Below, piece by piece: positions 33,301-42,840 of a stretch of 64,000 bases of DNA (positions within the stretch are counted from its first letter, which is position 1; each line of letters starts with the position of its first letter). The stretch covers positions 62,001-126,000 of the forward strand of contig NZ_CAKJTI010000006.1 of the NCBI RefSeq assembly GCF_917563915.1, given 5' to 3'. Made by a program: the position numbers and the translations under genes. The notes beneath the pieces were generated by a model. That model was not told the origin of the DNA. It worked only from the letters and a program-made list of their open reading frames with translations, and searched no databases. Origin of the DNA: Bacillus rhizoplanae (GTDB lineage Bacteria > Bacillota > Bacilli > Bacillales > Bacillaceae_G).

Positions 33301-33692
33301 AAAATAGGAAAAGGCTACTTGTATAAGTGGTCTTTTCTTATTTTTGATGAATAGGTATATGAGTTATTTTTATATAATGTTTGTTTATCTGTATACCATT
33401 TTTTATATGAAATGGAAGGAGTGTTTATAGAGAGGAGAAGATGTTAAAAAACATTTGTCGAAATTATTTTTCGTAGAAGGCATTTTACTATATTGTTACT
33501 CATACCTCCGAAATTTCTGTATGTCGAAAAATTTTCATTTCGTTTTTTCCTTTTAAAATTCGACTATGCAAGCATTCCACTATTATTATGTTAATTATCT
33601 AAATAATTATTTGTATCAAATAATTTTAAACAATGATATAATTTAGAAGAGGGGTAAAAAACAGACAAAGTACAGTCATAGGGGTGAAATAC
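33301..33692. other. intergenic region with terminator
   Basis: No gene is supported. An imperfect hairpin (AAAAATAGGAAAAGGCTACTT with AAGTGGTCTTTTCTTATTTTT) at 33300-33345 probably ends the YusU-like gene. The rest is very AT-rich and should carry the proline dehydrogenase promoter. Confidence 0.5.
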
Positions 33693-34610
33693 ATGGAACA
33701 ATTAATGCGTAACTCTTTCTTGTTTTTATCAAAAAATAAAGCGCTAACAAAACTAGCGAAAAAATACGGTTTACGTTTTGGAGCAGGACGCTTTGTTGCG
33801 GGAGAAACAATTGATTTAGCAGTAGCTGCAATTAAAGATTTAAACAAACAAAACCTTTGCGTTACGATCGACTATTTAGGGGAATTTGTTGATAACGAAG
33901 CAGAGGCAAATGAAATGGCGGATGAATCGATTGAAGCGATTCGTGCAATCGGTCGCGAAAAGCTAGATTCTCAGCTTTCATTAAAAATGACTTCTATGGG
34001 TTTAGATATCTCAGAAAATTTAGTTATGAACAATATGCGCCGTATTTTAGACGCAGCGAAAGAAAACGGTGTGTTTGTAACAATTGATATGGAAGATTAT
34101 TCACGTTGCGGAAAAACAATTGATATCTTCATGAAACTAAGAGAAGAATATGATAATGTTGGTACAGTAATTCAAGCGTATTTATATAGAACAGAGAAAG
34201 ATATAGATGATTTGAATGCGTATCATCCAAATTTACGTCTTGTAAAAGGGGCGTATAAAGAGTCTGAAGAAGTTGCATTCCCAGAGAAGAAAGATGTAGA
34301 TGACAATTATAAAAAGATTATTAGAACGCACTTATTAAATGGTAATTATACAGCAATCGCTTCACATGATGATGCAATTATTGAATATACAAAAAAACTT
34401 GCTGAAGAATACAACATTTCCCGTGATCAGTTTGAATTCCAAATGTTATATGGTATTCGTACAGAGCGTCAACTTGAGCTTGTGAAAGAAGGATATAAAA
34501 TGCGCGTGTATGTACCATATGGAAACGACTGGTACGGCTACTTCATGCGCCGCTTAGCAGAACGTCCAGCTAACGTAGCATTCGTATTAAAAGGAATGGT
34601 TAAAAAATAA
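33693..34610 (+). CDS. putA: proline dehydrogenase
   Basis: This 305-residue TIM-barrel flavoenzyme oxidises proline to pyrroline-5-carboxylate. Conserved blocks are visible: TIDYLGEFVDNEAEA near 55, ISLKMTSMGLDIS-like SLKMTSMGLDISENL near 98, TIDMEDYSR near 130, VIQAYLYRT, LRLVKGAYKESEEVAF, and the C-terminal RVYVPYGNDWYGYFMRRLAERPAN with the YxRRLxER motif. ATG 33693 follows GGGGTGAAA; the in-frame GTG 33684 lies in that site. It is the short monofunctional form; the second enzyme is elsewhere. Its closest counterpart is B. subtilis YusM (fadM). Confidence 0.93.
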   Translation: MEQLMRNSFLFLSKNKALTKLAKKYGLRFGAGRFVAGETIDLAVAAIKDLNKQNLCVTIDYLGEFVDNEAEANEMADESIEAIRAIGREKLDSQLSLKMTSMGLDISENLVMNNMRRILDAAKENGVFVTIDMEDYSRCGKTIDIFMKLREEYDNVGTVIQAYLYRTEKDIDDLNAYHPNLRLVKGAYKESEEVAFPEKKDVDDNYKKIIRTHLLNGNYTAIASHDDAIIEYTKKLAEEYNISRDQFEFQMLYGIRTERQLELVKEGYKMRVYVPYGNDWYGYFMRRLAERPANVAFVLKGMVKK

Positions 34611-34640
34611 CCAAGGAAGTTTAAACTTCCTTGGTTATTT
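34605..34640. terminator. bidirectional terminator
   Basis: AATAACCAAGGAAGTTT pairs with AAACTTCCTTGGTTATT, overlapping the stop codons of both convergent genes. Confidence 0.9.
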
Positions 34641-35474
34641 TAATTGTTCAAAAGCATAGTCTGCCATCTTTTTTGCATCAGGGTACAGTGTTTTGCGGTC
34701 AGAAGAGAGGACAACGGTAATAACCCTTTTACCGTCTTTTTCATCTATTGTGACGACTGTATATTCTGCTAATGTAGAAAGACCGCTTTTACTTCCAATC
34801 GCATGTGGATCAGCGTACAGTTCTTCACGTCCATAGTTTGCGATTTTTTTCGTTTGCATGGATGTATGTATAGTTGTATGAATGGTATTCATATCCTGCA
34901 AGACTTCTGGATACTTTAATACTTCTTTTGTAATAAGTGCTAAATCATATGGTGAAGTTTTGTTTCCAAGCGCATCAGCCCCGCTTGCATTTTTAAACGT
35001 TGTATGTGTCGCTCCGAGCTGTTTTGCTCGTTCATTCATCATTTTTGCGAATTTTTCTTTGGAACCAGCGATATGTTCTGCCACCGATTCAGCGATTGGA
35101 TCGGCGCTAATAACAAGCATCAACTTTAATGCCTCATCGCGCTTTAGCTTTTCTCCAGCATGTAGTGTAATCTTTTTACTTTGGCTTTCTGTTTTTATTG
35201 CATGTTCTGTAACGGTAATTTCTTCATCTTCTTTTACATTTTCTAGTAGAAGAAGAGCAGTCATCATTTTCGTTACACTTGCTGGGTAGGAGCGTTCATG
35301 TTCACGTTTTCCATATAAAACTTCTCCTGTATTTGCATCGATTGTCACGCCGTACTTTCCGTATATATCAGGCTGGGCAGCACTGGCTACTTTTTGTCTG
35401 TGTGTATATAAGGAAAAGATCATCGTAATAAATAATGTAGCAGTAATAACAAGTAGTGTAATCGTTCGTTTCAT
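34635..35474 (-). CDS. D-alanyl-D-alanine carboxypeptidase family protein, atypical motifs
   Basis: This 279-residue secreted penicillin-binding-type protein has an N-terminal signal or anchor segment (RTITLLVITATLFITMIFSL). The catalytic SVTK (PASVTKMM) is normal. The second motif reads SAD (VISADPIAESVAEH) where SxN is usual, and the third reads KSG (GSKSGLST) instead of KTG. It also lacks the extra C-terminal beta domain of DacA/DacF. It may trim peptidoglycan peptides, but the altered motifs leave activity uncertain. ATG 35474 has AAAAGAGGG upstream. Confidence 0.85.
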   Translation of the reverse strand: MKRTITLLVITATLFITMIFSLYTHRQKVASAAQPDIYGKYGVTIDANTGEVLYGKREHERSYPASVTKMMTALLLLENVKEDEEITVTEHAIKTESQSKKITLHAGEKLKRDEALKLMLVISADPIAESVAEHIAGSKEKFAKMMNERAKQLGATHTTFKNASGADALGNKTSPYDLALITKEVLKYPEVLQDMNTIHTTIHTSMQTKKIANYGREELYADPHAIGSKSGLSTLAEYTVVTIDEKDGKRVITVVLSSDRKTLYPDAKKMADYAFEQLK

Positions 35475-35557
35475 TCTGTACCCTCTTTTATGTATGGAAT
35501 AGGCAGCGATATAGCCTATTTTTCATTATGCCACGTTCGCTGCCTATAGTTGTACTC

Positions 35558-35704
35558 TTATTTTTCACCCATGTTTTGTTTTTTATATTGCTGATTATTT
35601 CCTTGTCGGCCTTTTTCGATGCCGCGATCAACTGGACCAGCATTTCCTGTTACGCTTGTAGAACTAATACCTGCTTTTGATGGGTTTTTCTTAATTTTTG
35701 CCAT
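35558..35704 (-). CDS. YuzL-like small protein
   Basis: A 48-residue basic protein starts MAKIKKNPSKAGISSTSVTG and ends YKKQNMGEK. I recall the YuzL family of Bacillus as having this start and a place next to the fad genes, as here. GGAGG is 9 nt before ATG 35704. Its composition (Lys, Gly, Asn) recalls small spore proteins, but the function is unknown. Confidence 0.75.
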   Translation of the reverse strand: MAKIKKNPSKAGISSTSVTGNAGPVDRGIEKGRQGNNQQYKKQNMGEK

Positions 35705-35728
35705 AAGTTATGCCTCCGTGTGATCAAA

Positions 35729-35866
35729 TTTATCCCGCTTTAACGGGCAGTAAGACCTCCACATCAAGATGCAGAGAAAAGCGAGGAAGCTAACTGCCCG
35801 TAAAAGCCCGATTGGTTCAACTAACCATCAGTGAAAAAATCATTCACTGATGGAAGTTTCACTTTA
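35729..35866 (-). repeat. bcr1 repeat, reverse
   Basis: TTTATCCCGCTTTAACGGGC to ATGGAAGTTTCACTTTA, 138 bp, between the YuzL gene and the fad operon. The first hairpin loop has diverged (GTGAAAAAATCATTCAC). TTTA stands at both ends. Confidence 0.85.
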
Positions 35867-36061
35867 TGGATTTTTAAAGTGTGACTAACCTTTTTAGGAG
35901 AAGGTGTTTTAAGAAAGGAAGTTCACTACATATCATGCCCAAAATATAAAAAAAGAAATAATTTCAGAAAATTTTATCTTTAAATATATTGCGAAAATTT
36001 AAACAATATCATATATTTATTAGTAGAGGCTCATTCATAGATTGCGACGTTTGTCGAAAAA

Positions 36062-36081
36062 TTGAATGAGCATTCATTCAA
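36062..36081 (+). promoter_or_regulatory. FadR-type operator in front of fadN
   Basis: TTGAATGA and TCATTCAA flank GCAT in a perfect 8-bp inverted repeat, 20 bp before the fadN start. It matches the FadR (YsiA, TetR family) operator of B. subtilis, which acyl-CoA releases. A half-site CTCATTCAT lies at 36030. Confidence 0.75.
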
Positions 36082-36100
36082 GAATAAGGGGGAGAATTGG

Positions 36101-38482
36101 ATGTTCCAAATTAAAAAGGCTGCAGTTCTTGGTTCTGGTGTAATGGGTTCTGGAATTGCTGCGCATTTAGCTAACATCGGTATACCGACATTATTGCTTG
36201 ATATTGTACCGCCAACGCTTACAAAAGAGGAAGAAGCGAAGGGACTTACATTAGAACATAAAAGTGTACGAAATCGTTTCAGTAACGGAGCGCTGCAAAA
36301 ATTGTTAAAGCAAAAACCAGCTCCTCTTACAATGAAAGAAAACTTAACGTTAATTGAAGCTGGCAATATGGAAGATGATATGGAACGCCTTGCTGACGTT
36401 GATTGGATTATCGAAGTTGTTGTTGAAAATTTGGAAATTAAGAAGAAAGTATTTGAGAAAATAGAAGCTGTTCGCAAGTTAGGTTCTATTGTTAGCTCAA
36501 ATACATCGGGTATTTCCGTTGAAAAAATGGTAGAAGGGCGTTCAGACGATTTCAAAAAACACTTCTTGGGAACGCACTTTTTTAACCCTCCACGTTATTT
36601 AAAACTTCTTGAGATTATACCGACAGAAGAAACAGCTCCTCATGTGTTAGACTTCATGAAACTATTTGGCGAGGATGTACTTGGAAAAGGTGTTGTTGTT
36701 GCAAAAGACACACCAAACTTTATTGGAAACCGCATCGGTACGTACGGACTGCTTGTAACACTGCAAGAAATGGTAAAACGCGGTTATAGCATTGGCGAAG
36801 TAGATTCAGTAACAGGCCCGTTAATTGGCCGTCCGAAAAGTGCAACGTTCCGCACATTAGATGTTGTCGGATTAGATACATTTGTTCACGTTGCAAATAA
36901 CGTATATGAAAACGTGCAAGAAGAAGAGCGTGAAGTCTTCAAAGTACCAGCTTTCATGCACGACATGTTAGAACGAAAATGGCTTGGAAGTAAGACAGGT
37001 CAAGGCTTCTTCTTAAAACAAGGAAAAGAGATTTTAGAGTTAAATCCTGAAACGATGGAATACGAAGCACGTAAAAAATTGAACACGGCTTCTGTTGAAT
37101 TAAGTAAACAGGAAAAAGGATTAGCAAACAAATTGAAAGCGCTTGTATATGCAAAAGACCGCGCTGGCGAATTATTATGGAACATTATTACGCCAACTCT
37201 TCTATATTCAGCGAAGCTTATGAAAGAAATTGCTGATAATATTGTTGCAATTGATAATGCAATGAAGTGGGGCTTTGGCTGGGAGCAAGGACCATTTGAA
37301 ATTTGGGATGCAATTGGCGTTGAGAAGTCCGTTCAAAAAATGGAGGAAGACGGTCAAGTTGTTCCTGCTTGGGTAAAAGAGATGATCGAGAAAGGCATTA
37401 CATCGTTCTATAAACATGATAATGGTGAGAGCTATTACTATGATAACGGTGAATATAAACAAATCGTTCGTAATAAAAAGGCAATTTCTTTAAAACAACT
37501 GAAAGAGAAAAATGGCGTACTGAAGAAAAATAGCGGTGCGAGCCTTATTGATTTAGGCGATGGCATCCTTTGCTTAGAATTCCATTCAAAGAGTAACGCA
37601 ATCGGTATGGATATTACGCAAATGATTAATTACGCTGTCGATGAAGTAGAGAAGAATTATAAAGGACTTGTCATTGGAAACCAATCGAAGAATTTCTGCG
37701 TTGGTGCGAACCTTGCGATGGTTTTAATGGAAGCGCAAGATGACAATTATTTTGAAATTGAGTGGGTCGTGAAAAACTTCCAAGATGCAATGATGAAAAT
37801 GAAGTACTGCTCAAAGCCAGTCGTGGCAGCGCCTTATGGGATGACACTTGGCGGCGGTACAGAGGTTTGCTTACCGGCAGCTAGCATTCAAGCGTCTAGC
37901 GAAACGTACATGGGATTAGTAGAAGTTGGTGTTGGTTTAATCCCTGGCGGAGGCGGCAACAAAGAGTTATACATTAAACATTTGAACAAAATGGCAAATG
38001 GTGTTGAATTTGATCTGCAAAAAGTTGCAAACAAAGTGTTCGAAACAGTAGCGATGGCGAAAGTTTCAACATCTGCACAAGAAGCAGCTTCTCATAACTT
38101 CTTAGGCGATAAAGATGGTATTAGCGTCAATGGCAATCACTTACTATATGATGCAAAACAAAAAGCGCTTGCGTTATATGAAGCAGGTTATAAAGCGCCT
38201 GTTCGTAAAAAGATTCCAGTTGTCGGTGAAACAGGATATGCAACGCTTGTACTTGGGGCAGAAGCAATGCACTTATCTGGCTATATTTCCGAATATGACT
38301 TACACATTGCGAAAAAACTCGCATATGTCATTGCTGGCGGAAAAATCCCATATGGAACAGAAGTTGATGAGCAATATTTATTAGATGTGGAACGCGAAGC
38401 ATTTATCAGTTTAGTGAGCGAAATGAAATCACAAGCAAGAATGCAGCACATGCTTGTAAAAGGAAAACCATTACGTAACTAA
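36101..38482 (+). CDS. fadN: 3-hydroxyacyl-CoA dehydrogenase/enoyl-CoA hydratase
   Basis: This 793-residue enzyme does two steps of fatty acid beta-oxidation. The N-terminal part binds NAD with AVLGSGVMGSGIAAHLANIG at residues 8-27, and SSNTSGIS and GTHFFNPPRYLKLLE belong to the 3-hydroxyacyl-CoA dehydrogenase domain. The C-terminal part (about 470-690) has the crotonase fold with FCVGANLAMVL and AAPYGMTLGGGTEVCLPA. ATG 36101 has AAGGGGGAG 6 nt upstream; the frame from 36062 would begin inside the FadR operator. It leads the fadN-fadA-fadE operon. Confidence 0.95.
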   Translation: MFQIKKAAVLGSGVMGSGIAAHLANIGIPTLLLDIVPPTLTKEEEAKGLTLEHKSVRNRFSNGALQKLLKQKPAPLTMKENLTLIEAGNMEDDMERLADVDWIIEVVVENLEIKKKVFEKIEAVRKLGSIVSSNTSGISVEKMVEGRSDDFKKHFLGTHFFNPPRYLKLLEIIPTEETAPHVLDFMKLFGEDVLGKGVVVAKDTPNFIGNRIGTYGLLVTLQEMVKRGYSIGEVDSVTGPLIGRPKSATFRTLDVVGLDTFVHVANNVYENVQEEEREVFKVPAFMHDMLERKWLGSKTGQGFFLKQGKEILELNPETMEYEARKKLNTASVELSKQEKGLANKLKALVYAKDRAGELLWNIITPTLLYSAKLMKEIADNIVAIDNAMKWGFGWEQGPFEIWDAIGVEKSVQKMEEDGQVVPAWVKEMIEKGITSFYKHDNGESYYYDNGEYKQIVRNKKAISLKQLKEKNGVLKKNSGASLIDLGDGILCLEFHSKSNAIGMDITQMINYAVDEVEKNYKGLVIGNQSKNFCVGANLAMVLMEAQDDNYFEIEWVVKNFQDAMMKMKYCSKPVVAAPYGMTLGGGTEVCLPAASIQASSETYMGLVEVGVGLIPGGGGNKELYIKHLNKMANGVEFDLQKVANKVFETVAMAKVSTSAQEAASHNFLGDKDGISVNGNHLLYDAKQKALALYEAGYKAPVRKKIPVVGETGYATLVLGAEAMHLSGYISEYDLHIAKKLAYVIAGGKIPYGTEVDEQYLLDVEREAFISLVSEMKSQARMQHMLVKGKPLRN

Positions 38483-38497
38483 GGGGGAAGAGTGTTC

Positions 38498-39673
38498 ATG
38501 AGAGAAGCTGTTATTGTTGCAGGGGCAAGAACGCCAGTTGGGAAAGCGAAGAGAGGATCATTAAAAACAGTACGTCCCGATGATTTAGGGGCATTAGTTG
38601 TAAAAGAAACATTAAAACGTGCGAATAACTATGACGGTCCAATTGATGATTTAATTTTTGGCTGTGCGACGCCAGAAGCAGAGCAAGGTTTAAATATGGC
38701 GCGTAATATCGGTGGATTAGCAGGACTTTCTTATGATGTTCCGGCTATTACAATTAACCGTTACTGCTCTTCTGGACTGCAAAGTATCGCTTTCGGTGCA
38801 GAGCGTATTATGCTTGGTCATTCAGAAGCAGTATTATCTGGCGGTGCCGAATCTATGAGTTTAGTGCCGATGATGGGACACGTTGTTCGCCCAAACAACC
38901 GCCTTGTTGAAGCAGCTCCAGAATATTATATGAGCATGGGACATACAGCGGAGCAAGTAGCGATGAAATATGGAATTTCCCGTGAAGAGCAAGATGCATT
39001 TGCCGTAAGAAGTCATCAACGTGCAGCAAAAGCATTAGTGGAAGGAAAATTCGTAGATGAAACAGTACCGGTGGATGTAACACTTCGCACTGTTTTAGCA
39101 AATAACAAATTACAAGAAGAAACAATTGTGTTCTCACAAGATGAAGGTGTAAGAGCAGATACGACGTTAGATGTGCTTGGGAAACTACGACCAGCATTTA
39201 ACGTGCGCGGTTCGGTAACAGCTGGGAATTCTTCGCAGCTGAGCGACGGCGCAGCAGCAGTGCTACTGATGGATCGTGAGAAAGCAGTAAGCGACGGACT
39301 AAAGCCGCTTGCGAAATTCCGTTCCTTCGCAGTAGCAGGTGTACCGCCAGAAGTAATGGGAATCGGTCCGATTGCAGCGATTCCAAAAGCGTTAAAATTA
39401 GCAGGCTTAGAACTATCTGATATTGGTTTATTTGAGCTAAATGAAGCATTCGCTTCTCAATCGATTCAAGTTATTCGCGAACTTGGACTAGATGAAGAAA
39501 AAGTAAACGTAAACGGCGGAGCGATTGCCCTTGGACATCCACTTGGCTGTACAGGAGCGAAACTAACATTATCTCTTATTCATGAAATGAAACGCCGTAA
39601 TGAGCAATTCGGTATCGTAACAATGTGTATCGGCGGCGGAATGGGTGCTGCTGGAGTGTTTGAGTTATTGTAA
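38498..39673 (+). CDS. fadA: acetyl-CoA C-acyltransferase (thiolase)
   Basis: This 391-residue thiolase splits 3-ketoacyl-CoA in beta-oxidation. Active-site residues are Cys90 ([10 protein letters not shown]), His in [16 protein letters not shown] and Cys in [10 protein letters not shown]. It begins 15 bp after fadN, with GGGGGAAGAG before ATG 38498, and is the second gene of the operon. Length and motifs are those of the usual enzyme. Confidence 0.95.
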   Translation: MREAVIVAGARTPVGKAKRGSLKTVRPDDLGALVVKETLKRANNYDGPIDDLIFGCATPEAEQGLNMARNIGGLAGLSYDVPAITINRYCSSGLQSIAFGAERIMLGHSEAVLSGGAESMSLVPMMGHVVRPNNRLVEAAPEYYMSMGHTAEQVAMKYGISREEQDAFAVRSHQRAAKALVEGKFVDETVPVDVTLRTVLANNKLQEETIVFSQDEGVRADTTLDVLGKLRPAFNVRGSVTAGNSSQLSDGAAAVLLMDREKAVSDGLKPLAKFRSFAVAGVPPEVMGIGPIAAIPKALKLAGLELSDIGLFELNEAFASQSIQVIRELGLDEEKVNVNGGAIALGHPLGCTGAKLTLSLIHEMKRRNEQFGIVTMCIGGGMGAAGVFELL

Positions 39674-39675
39674 AA

Positions 39676-39795
39676 AATAAAAAGTGGAAGCGGCTCGCTC
39701 AGAATGTGAGGGGGATGGAGCTTCTGACATAGAGGCGTCCTTTGCCTCGCAGGAAGAAGCGAAGCCACCGAACATTCTAACCGCTGGAACTGGAT
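39676..39795 (+). repeat. intergenic repeat, second family (GGAAGCGGCTCG)
   Basis: AAAAGTGGAAGCGGCTCGCTCAGAATGTGAGG ... CCGAACATTCTAACCGCTGG (each piece broken here by differing bases from its relative) lies between fadA and fadE. A shorter reverse copy stands at 50252-50321. Function is unknown; it may fold through the CAGAATGTG/CATTCTAA ends. Confidence 0.55.
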
Positions 39796-39924
39796 TCAAT
39801 AAAAGTGAAACTAGATAGATAAAGAGTGGAAGCGACTAAAGGGTATGAAAACAAACAAAGGGAGGGCTAGCTTCTCTTACAACAAGAGAAGCAGCCTATG
39901 AAAATATGAAGGAGGAAATTTTTC

Positions 39925-41709
39925 ATGGAAAAAATAGTAGGAAGTGCAGTAAAAGGCGGCAGCTTTTTAGTTGATGATTTTACAATTGATCAAGTGTTTA
40001 CACCTGAAGATTATACAGATGAGCATAAAATGATTGCGAAAACGACAGAGGACTTTATCGTAAATGAAGTACTACCAGAGCTTGAATATTTAGAGCAGCA
40101 TGAGTTTGATCGTTCTGTTCGTTTATTAAAAGAAGCAGGTGAGCTTGGATTATTAGGTGCTGATGTACCAGAAGAGTACGGCGGCATTGGCCTTGATAAA
40201 GTTAGCTCTGCGTTAATTGCAGAGAAATTTTCTCGTGCGGGCGGCTTTGCGATTACGCACGGTGCTCACGTAGGGATCGGATCGTTGCCAATCGTATTAT
40301 TTGGTAACGAGGAGCAAAAGAAACAATATCTTCCTGCATTAGCAACAGGCGAAAAGCTAGCTGCGTACGCATTAACTGAGCCAGGATCTGGATCTGATGC
40401 ATTAGGAGCAAAAACAACGGCTCGTTTAAATGCGGAAGGTACACACTATGTATTAAACGGTGAAAAACAGTGGATTACAAACTCCGCTTTCGCTGACGTA
40501 TTCATTGTATACACAAAAGTAGATGGCGAACATTTCACAGCGTTTATCGTAGAGAGAGAATACGCTGGCGTATCCACAGGCCCGGAAGAAAAGAAAATGG
40601 GTATTAAATGTTCTTCGACTCGTACGTTAATTTTAGAAGACGCATTAGTGCCAAAAGAAAATGTACTTGGTGAAATTGGGAAAGGTCATGTAATCGCATT
40701 TAACATTTTAAATATCGGCCGTTATAAATTAGGTGTTGGTACAGTTGGTTCGGCTAAACGTGCTTTAGAAATTTCAGCACAATATGCAAATCAACGTCAG
40801 CAGTTTAAGCAGCCAATTGCTCGCTTCCCATTAATTCAAGAGAAGCTTGCAAATATGGCAGCGAAAATTTATGCAGCGGAAAGCTCTGTATATCGTACAG
40901 TTGGTTTATTTGAAAGCCGTATGAGTACATTATCAGAAGAAGAAGTAAAAGACGGTAAAGCTGTAGCAGCCTCTATCGCTGAATATGCAATTGAGTGTTC
41001 TTTAAATAAAGTATTTGGTTCTGAGGTATTAGATTATGTAGTAGATGAAGGTGTTCAAATTCATGGTGGTTACGGATTTATGGCAGAGTACGAGATTGAA
41101 AGAATGTACCGCGATTCTCGTATTAACCGTATTTTCGAAGGTACGAATGAAATTAACCGCTTAATCGTACCAGGTACGTTCCTGCGTAAAGCAATGAAAG
41201 GTGAATTACCACTTCTCGAAAAAGCACAAAAACTACAAGAAGAATTAATGATGATGATGCCGGAAGAAGTAGGCGATGAGCCATTAGCACTGCAAAAACA
41301 TTTAGTGAAGAATGCGAAGAAAATCGGCTTAATGGTAGCTGGATTAGCTGTTCAAAAGTATGGTAAAGCTTTAGATAAAGAACAAGAAGTTCTTGTGAAT
41401 ATCGCTGATATCGTAAGCAACCTATACGCAATGGAATCAGTAGTTCTTCGTACAGAAAAAGCAATTAAAACAACTGGCCTTGAGAAAAACAAACAAAAAG
41501 TATTATACACTGAAGTATTCTGCCAAGAAGCGTTTAATCAAATCGAAGCAGATGCGAAAGAAACAATTATCGCTGTAGAAAATGGCGATATGCTGCGCAT
41601 GATGTTATCTGCGCTTCGTAAATTCACTCGTCACACACCGCTAAACGTAATTCCGAAGAAACGTGAAATTGCGGCGAAAGTGTTAGAGGATGAGCGTTAT
41701 ACAGTTTAA
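39925..41709 (+). CDS. fadE: acyl-CoA dehydrogenase
   Basis: This 594-residue flavoenzyme makes the first oxidation of beta-oxidation. The conserved AYALTEPGSGSDALGAKTTA (about 146-165) binds FAD and substrate, QWITNSAFADVF follows, and QIHGGYGFMAEYEIERMYRD and FEGTNEINRL mark the C-terminal helical domain. An extra C-terminal part of about 180 residues is shared with B. subtilis FadE (YusJ). GGAGG is 9 nt before ATG 39925. A hairpin (GCTTCTCTT with AAGAGAAGC, 39870-39892) lies in front. It belongs with fadN and fadA, though a 250-bp repeat gap separates them. Confidence 0.95.
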   Translation: MEKIVGSAVKGGSFLVDDFTIDQVFTPEDYTDEHKMIAKTTEDFIVNEVLPELEYLEQHEFDRSVRLLKEAGELGLLGADVPEEYGGIGLDKVSSALIAEKFSRAGGFAITHGAHVGIGSLPIVLFGNEEQKKQYLPALATGEKLAAYALTEPGSGSDALGAKTTARLNAEGTHYVLNGEKQWITNSAFADVFIVYTKVDGEHFTAFIVEREYAGVSTGPEEKKMGIKCSSTRTLILEDALVPKENVLGEIGKGHVIAFNILNIGRYKLGVGTVGSAKRALEISAQYANQRQQFKQPIARFPLIQEKLANMAAKIYAAESSVYRTVGLFESRMSTLSEEEVKDGKAVAASIAEYAIECSLNKVFGSEVLDYVVDEGVQIHGGYGFMAEYEIERMYRDSRINRIFEGTNEINRLIVPGTFLRKAMKGELPLLEKAQKLQEELMMMMPEEVGDEPLALQKHLVKNAKKIGLMVAGLAVQKYGKALDKEQEVLVNIADIVSNLYAMESVVLRTEKAIKTTGLEKNKQKVLYTEVFCQEAFNQIEADAKETIIAVENGDMLRMMLSALRKFTRHTPLNVIPKKREIAAKVLEDERYTV

Positions 41710-41718
41710 TATGTAAAA

Positions 41719-41747
41719 AGCAGGAGTCGTTTAGAGCGGCTCCTTTT
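41719..41747 (+). terminator. terminator of fadE
   Basis: AGGAGTCG pairs with CGGCTCCT (one G-T pair), then a T-tract. Confidence 0.8.
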
Positions 41748-41751
41748 TTCG

Positions 41752-42013
41752 TGTCCATCGATATATCGGCGGAAGTGGTGGATATATCGGCGCTATTCGC
41801 AATATATCGGCGCAAGTTCACCATTTATCGACGCTTTTTCTAATATATCGGCGCTTCGACACAATATAAAGTGAAACTTCCATCAGTGACGCTTTTCTCA
41901 CTGATGGTTAGTTGAACCAATCGGGCTTTTACGGGCAGTTTTCTTCCCAGCTCTTCTCCATCTTTTACTGCCCGTTAATGCGGGATAAAGACCCTTCGAC
42001 GATGTTCGACACG
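41752..42013 (+). repeat. 20-bp-period repeat array, copy 3, with nested bcr1
   Basis: Five units with ATATATCGGCG or near forms stand at 41761, 41782, 41802, 41824 and 41843, a step of 20-21 bp. The tail GGCGCTTCGACACAATATAAAG is split by bcr1 (41867-41989) and continues as ACCCTTCGACGATGTTCGACAC. The uninterrupted tail is seen at 60084-60127. Confidence 0.85.
41867..41989 (+). repeat. bcr1 repeat nested in another repeat
   Basis: The core GTGAAACTTCCATCAGTG ... TTAATGCGGGA (41871-41985) is flanked by TAAA at 41867-41870 and 41986-41989. The copies at 13435 and 60005 show the same site with one TAAA and no insert, so ends and target duplication are defined. Confidence 0.9.
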
Positions 42014-42052
42014 GGAATCTTTTTTTGCACAAAAATGGAATTTTCAGTGACA

Positions 42053-42096
42053 AAAACTAATACCATTAGTATAATAAAACTAACGTCATTAGTTTT
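42053..42096 (+). promoter_or_regulatory. tandem operator, ACTAA-N5-TTAGT
   Basis: Two palindromes, ACTAA-TACCA-TTAGT (42056-42070) and AAAACTAA-CGTCA-TTAGTTTT (42076-42096), have centres 23 bp apart. They stand directly before the MBL-TetR pair, so the TetR protein probably binds them. Confidence 0.75.
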
Positions 42097-42114
42097 TGAA
42101 AGGGAGCTGGAAAT

Positions 42115-42837
42115 ATGAGAATGATGCATGAGAAAACGGTATATCAATTGTCATTTTTGCCAAGAGTGTTTCCTGTGAATTGTTACTTTGTGGAGGAAGA
42201 AGACGGTTTAACTTTAATTGATGCGGCGCTGCCATATAGTGCAAAAGGCATCTTACACGCGGCTCAAAAAATCGGAAAACCGATTACTAATATTGTATTA
42301 ACACATGCACATGATGATCACATTGGTGCGCTAGATGCATTAAAGGAAGTACTTCCTGATGTTCCTGTTTATATTTCTAAGCGGGATGCGCGTTTGTTAG
42401 AAGGGGATACGACATTACAAAGAGATGAACCAAATACGCCAATAAAAGGCGGTGTACCTAAAAAAGTGAAAACGAGACCGGATGTTTTATTAGAGGATGG
42501 AGATCGAATTGGATCGCTTCTTGCGATTATGACACCGGGACATACACCAGGTTCTATGTCATTTCTGGATACGCGAAATAACGCCCTTATTGTTGGTGAT
42601 GCATTTCAAACAAGAGGAGGCACTGCCGTTTCAGGACAAATGAAGTTTTGGTTTCCGTTTCCTGCGATGGCAACGTGGAGTAAAGAAGTGGCATTACAGA
42701 GTGCAGAGAAGCTAAGAGAATATGAACCTTCCTTGCTTGCGGCAGGGCATGGGAAAATGATAAATAATCCAGTCGCTGCAATAGATCGTGCTATTAAGGA
42801 AGCAAAACGAAATGTAGAAAGTGTGAAAGAGGGTTAA
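42115..42837 (+). CDS. MBL-fold metallo-hydrolase
   Basis: This 240-residue protein has the metallo-beta-lactamase motif THAHDDHIG (about 62-70), giving the HxHxDH two-metal site, plus TPGHTPGSMSF, VGDAF and AAGHGK for the remaining ligands. The substrate is unknown; family members include hydrolases of thioesters and lactones. GAAAGGGAG lies before ATG 42115. The TetR gene follows after 3 bp, and tandem TetR-type operators precede the pair, so expression is probably induced by the compound that TetR binds. Confidence 0.9.
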   Translation: MRMMHEKTVYQLSFLPRVFPVNCYFVEEEDGLTLIDAALPYSAKGILHAAQKIGKPITNIVLTHAHDDHIGALDALKEVLPDVPVYISKRDARLLEGDTTLQRDEPNTPIKGGVPKKVKTRPDVLLEDGDRIGSLLAIMTPGHTPGSMSFLDTRNNALIVGDAFQTRGGTAVSGQMKFWFPFPAMATWSKEVALQSAEKLREYEPSLLAAGHGKMINNPVAAIDRAIKEAKRNVESVKEG

Positions 42838-42840
42838 TTT

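Noticed and set aside
35100-35290. A 135-residue + strand ORF within the Dac-like gene, and similar long opposite-strand frames in fad and suf genes.
   Set aside because: They are shadows of conserved coding sequence on the other strand, with no ribosome site and no family pattern.
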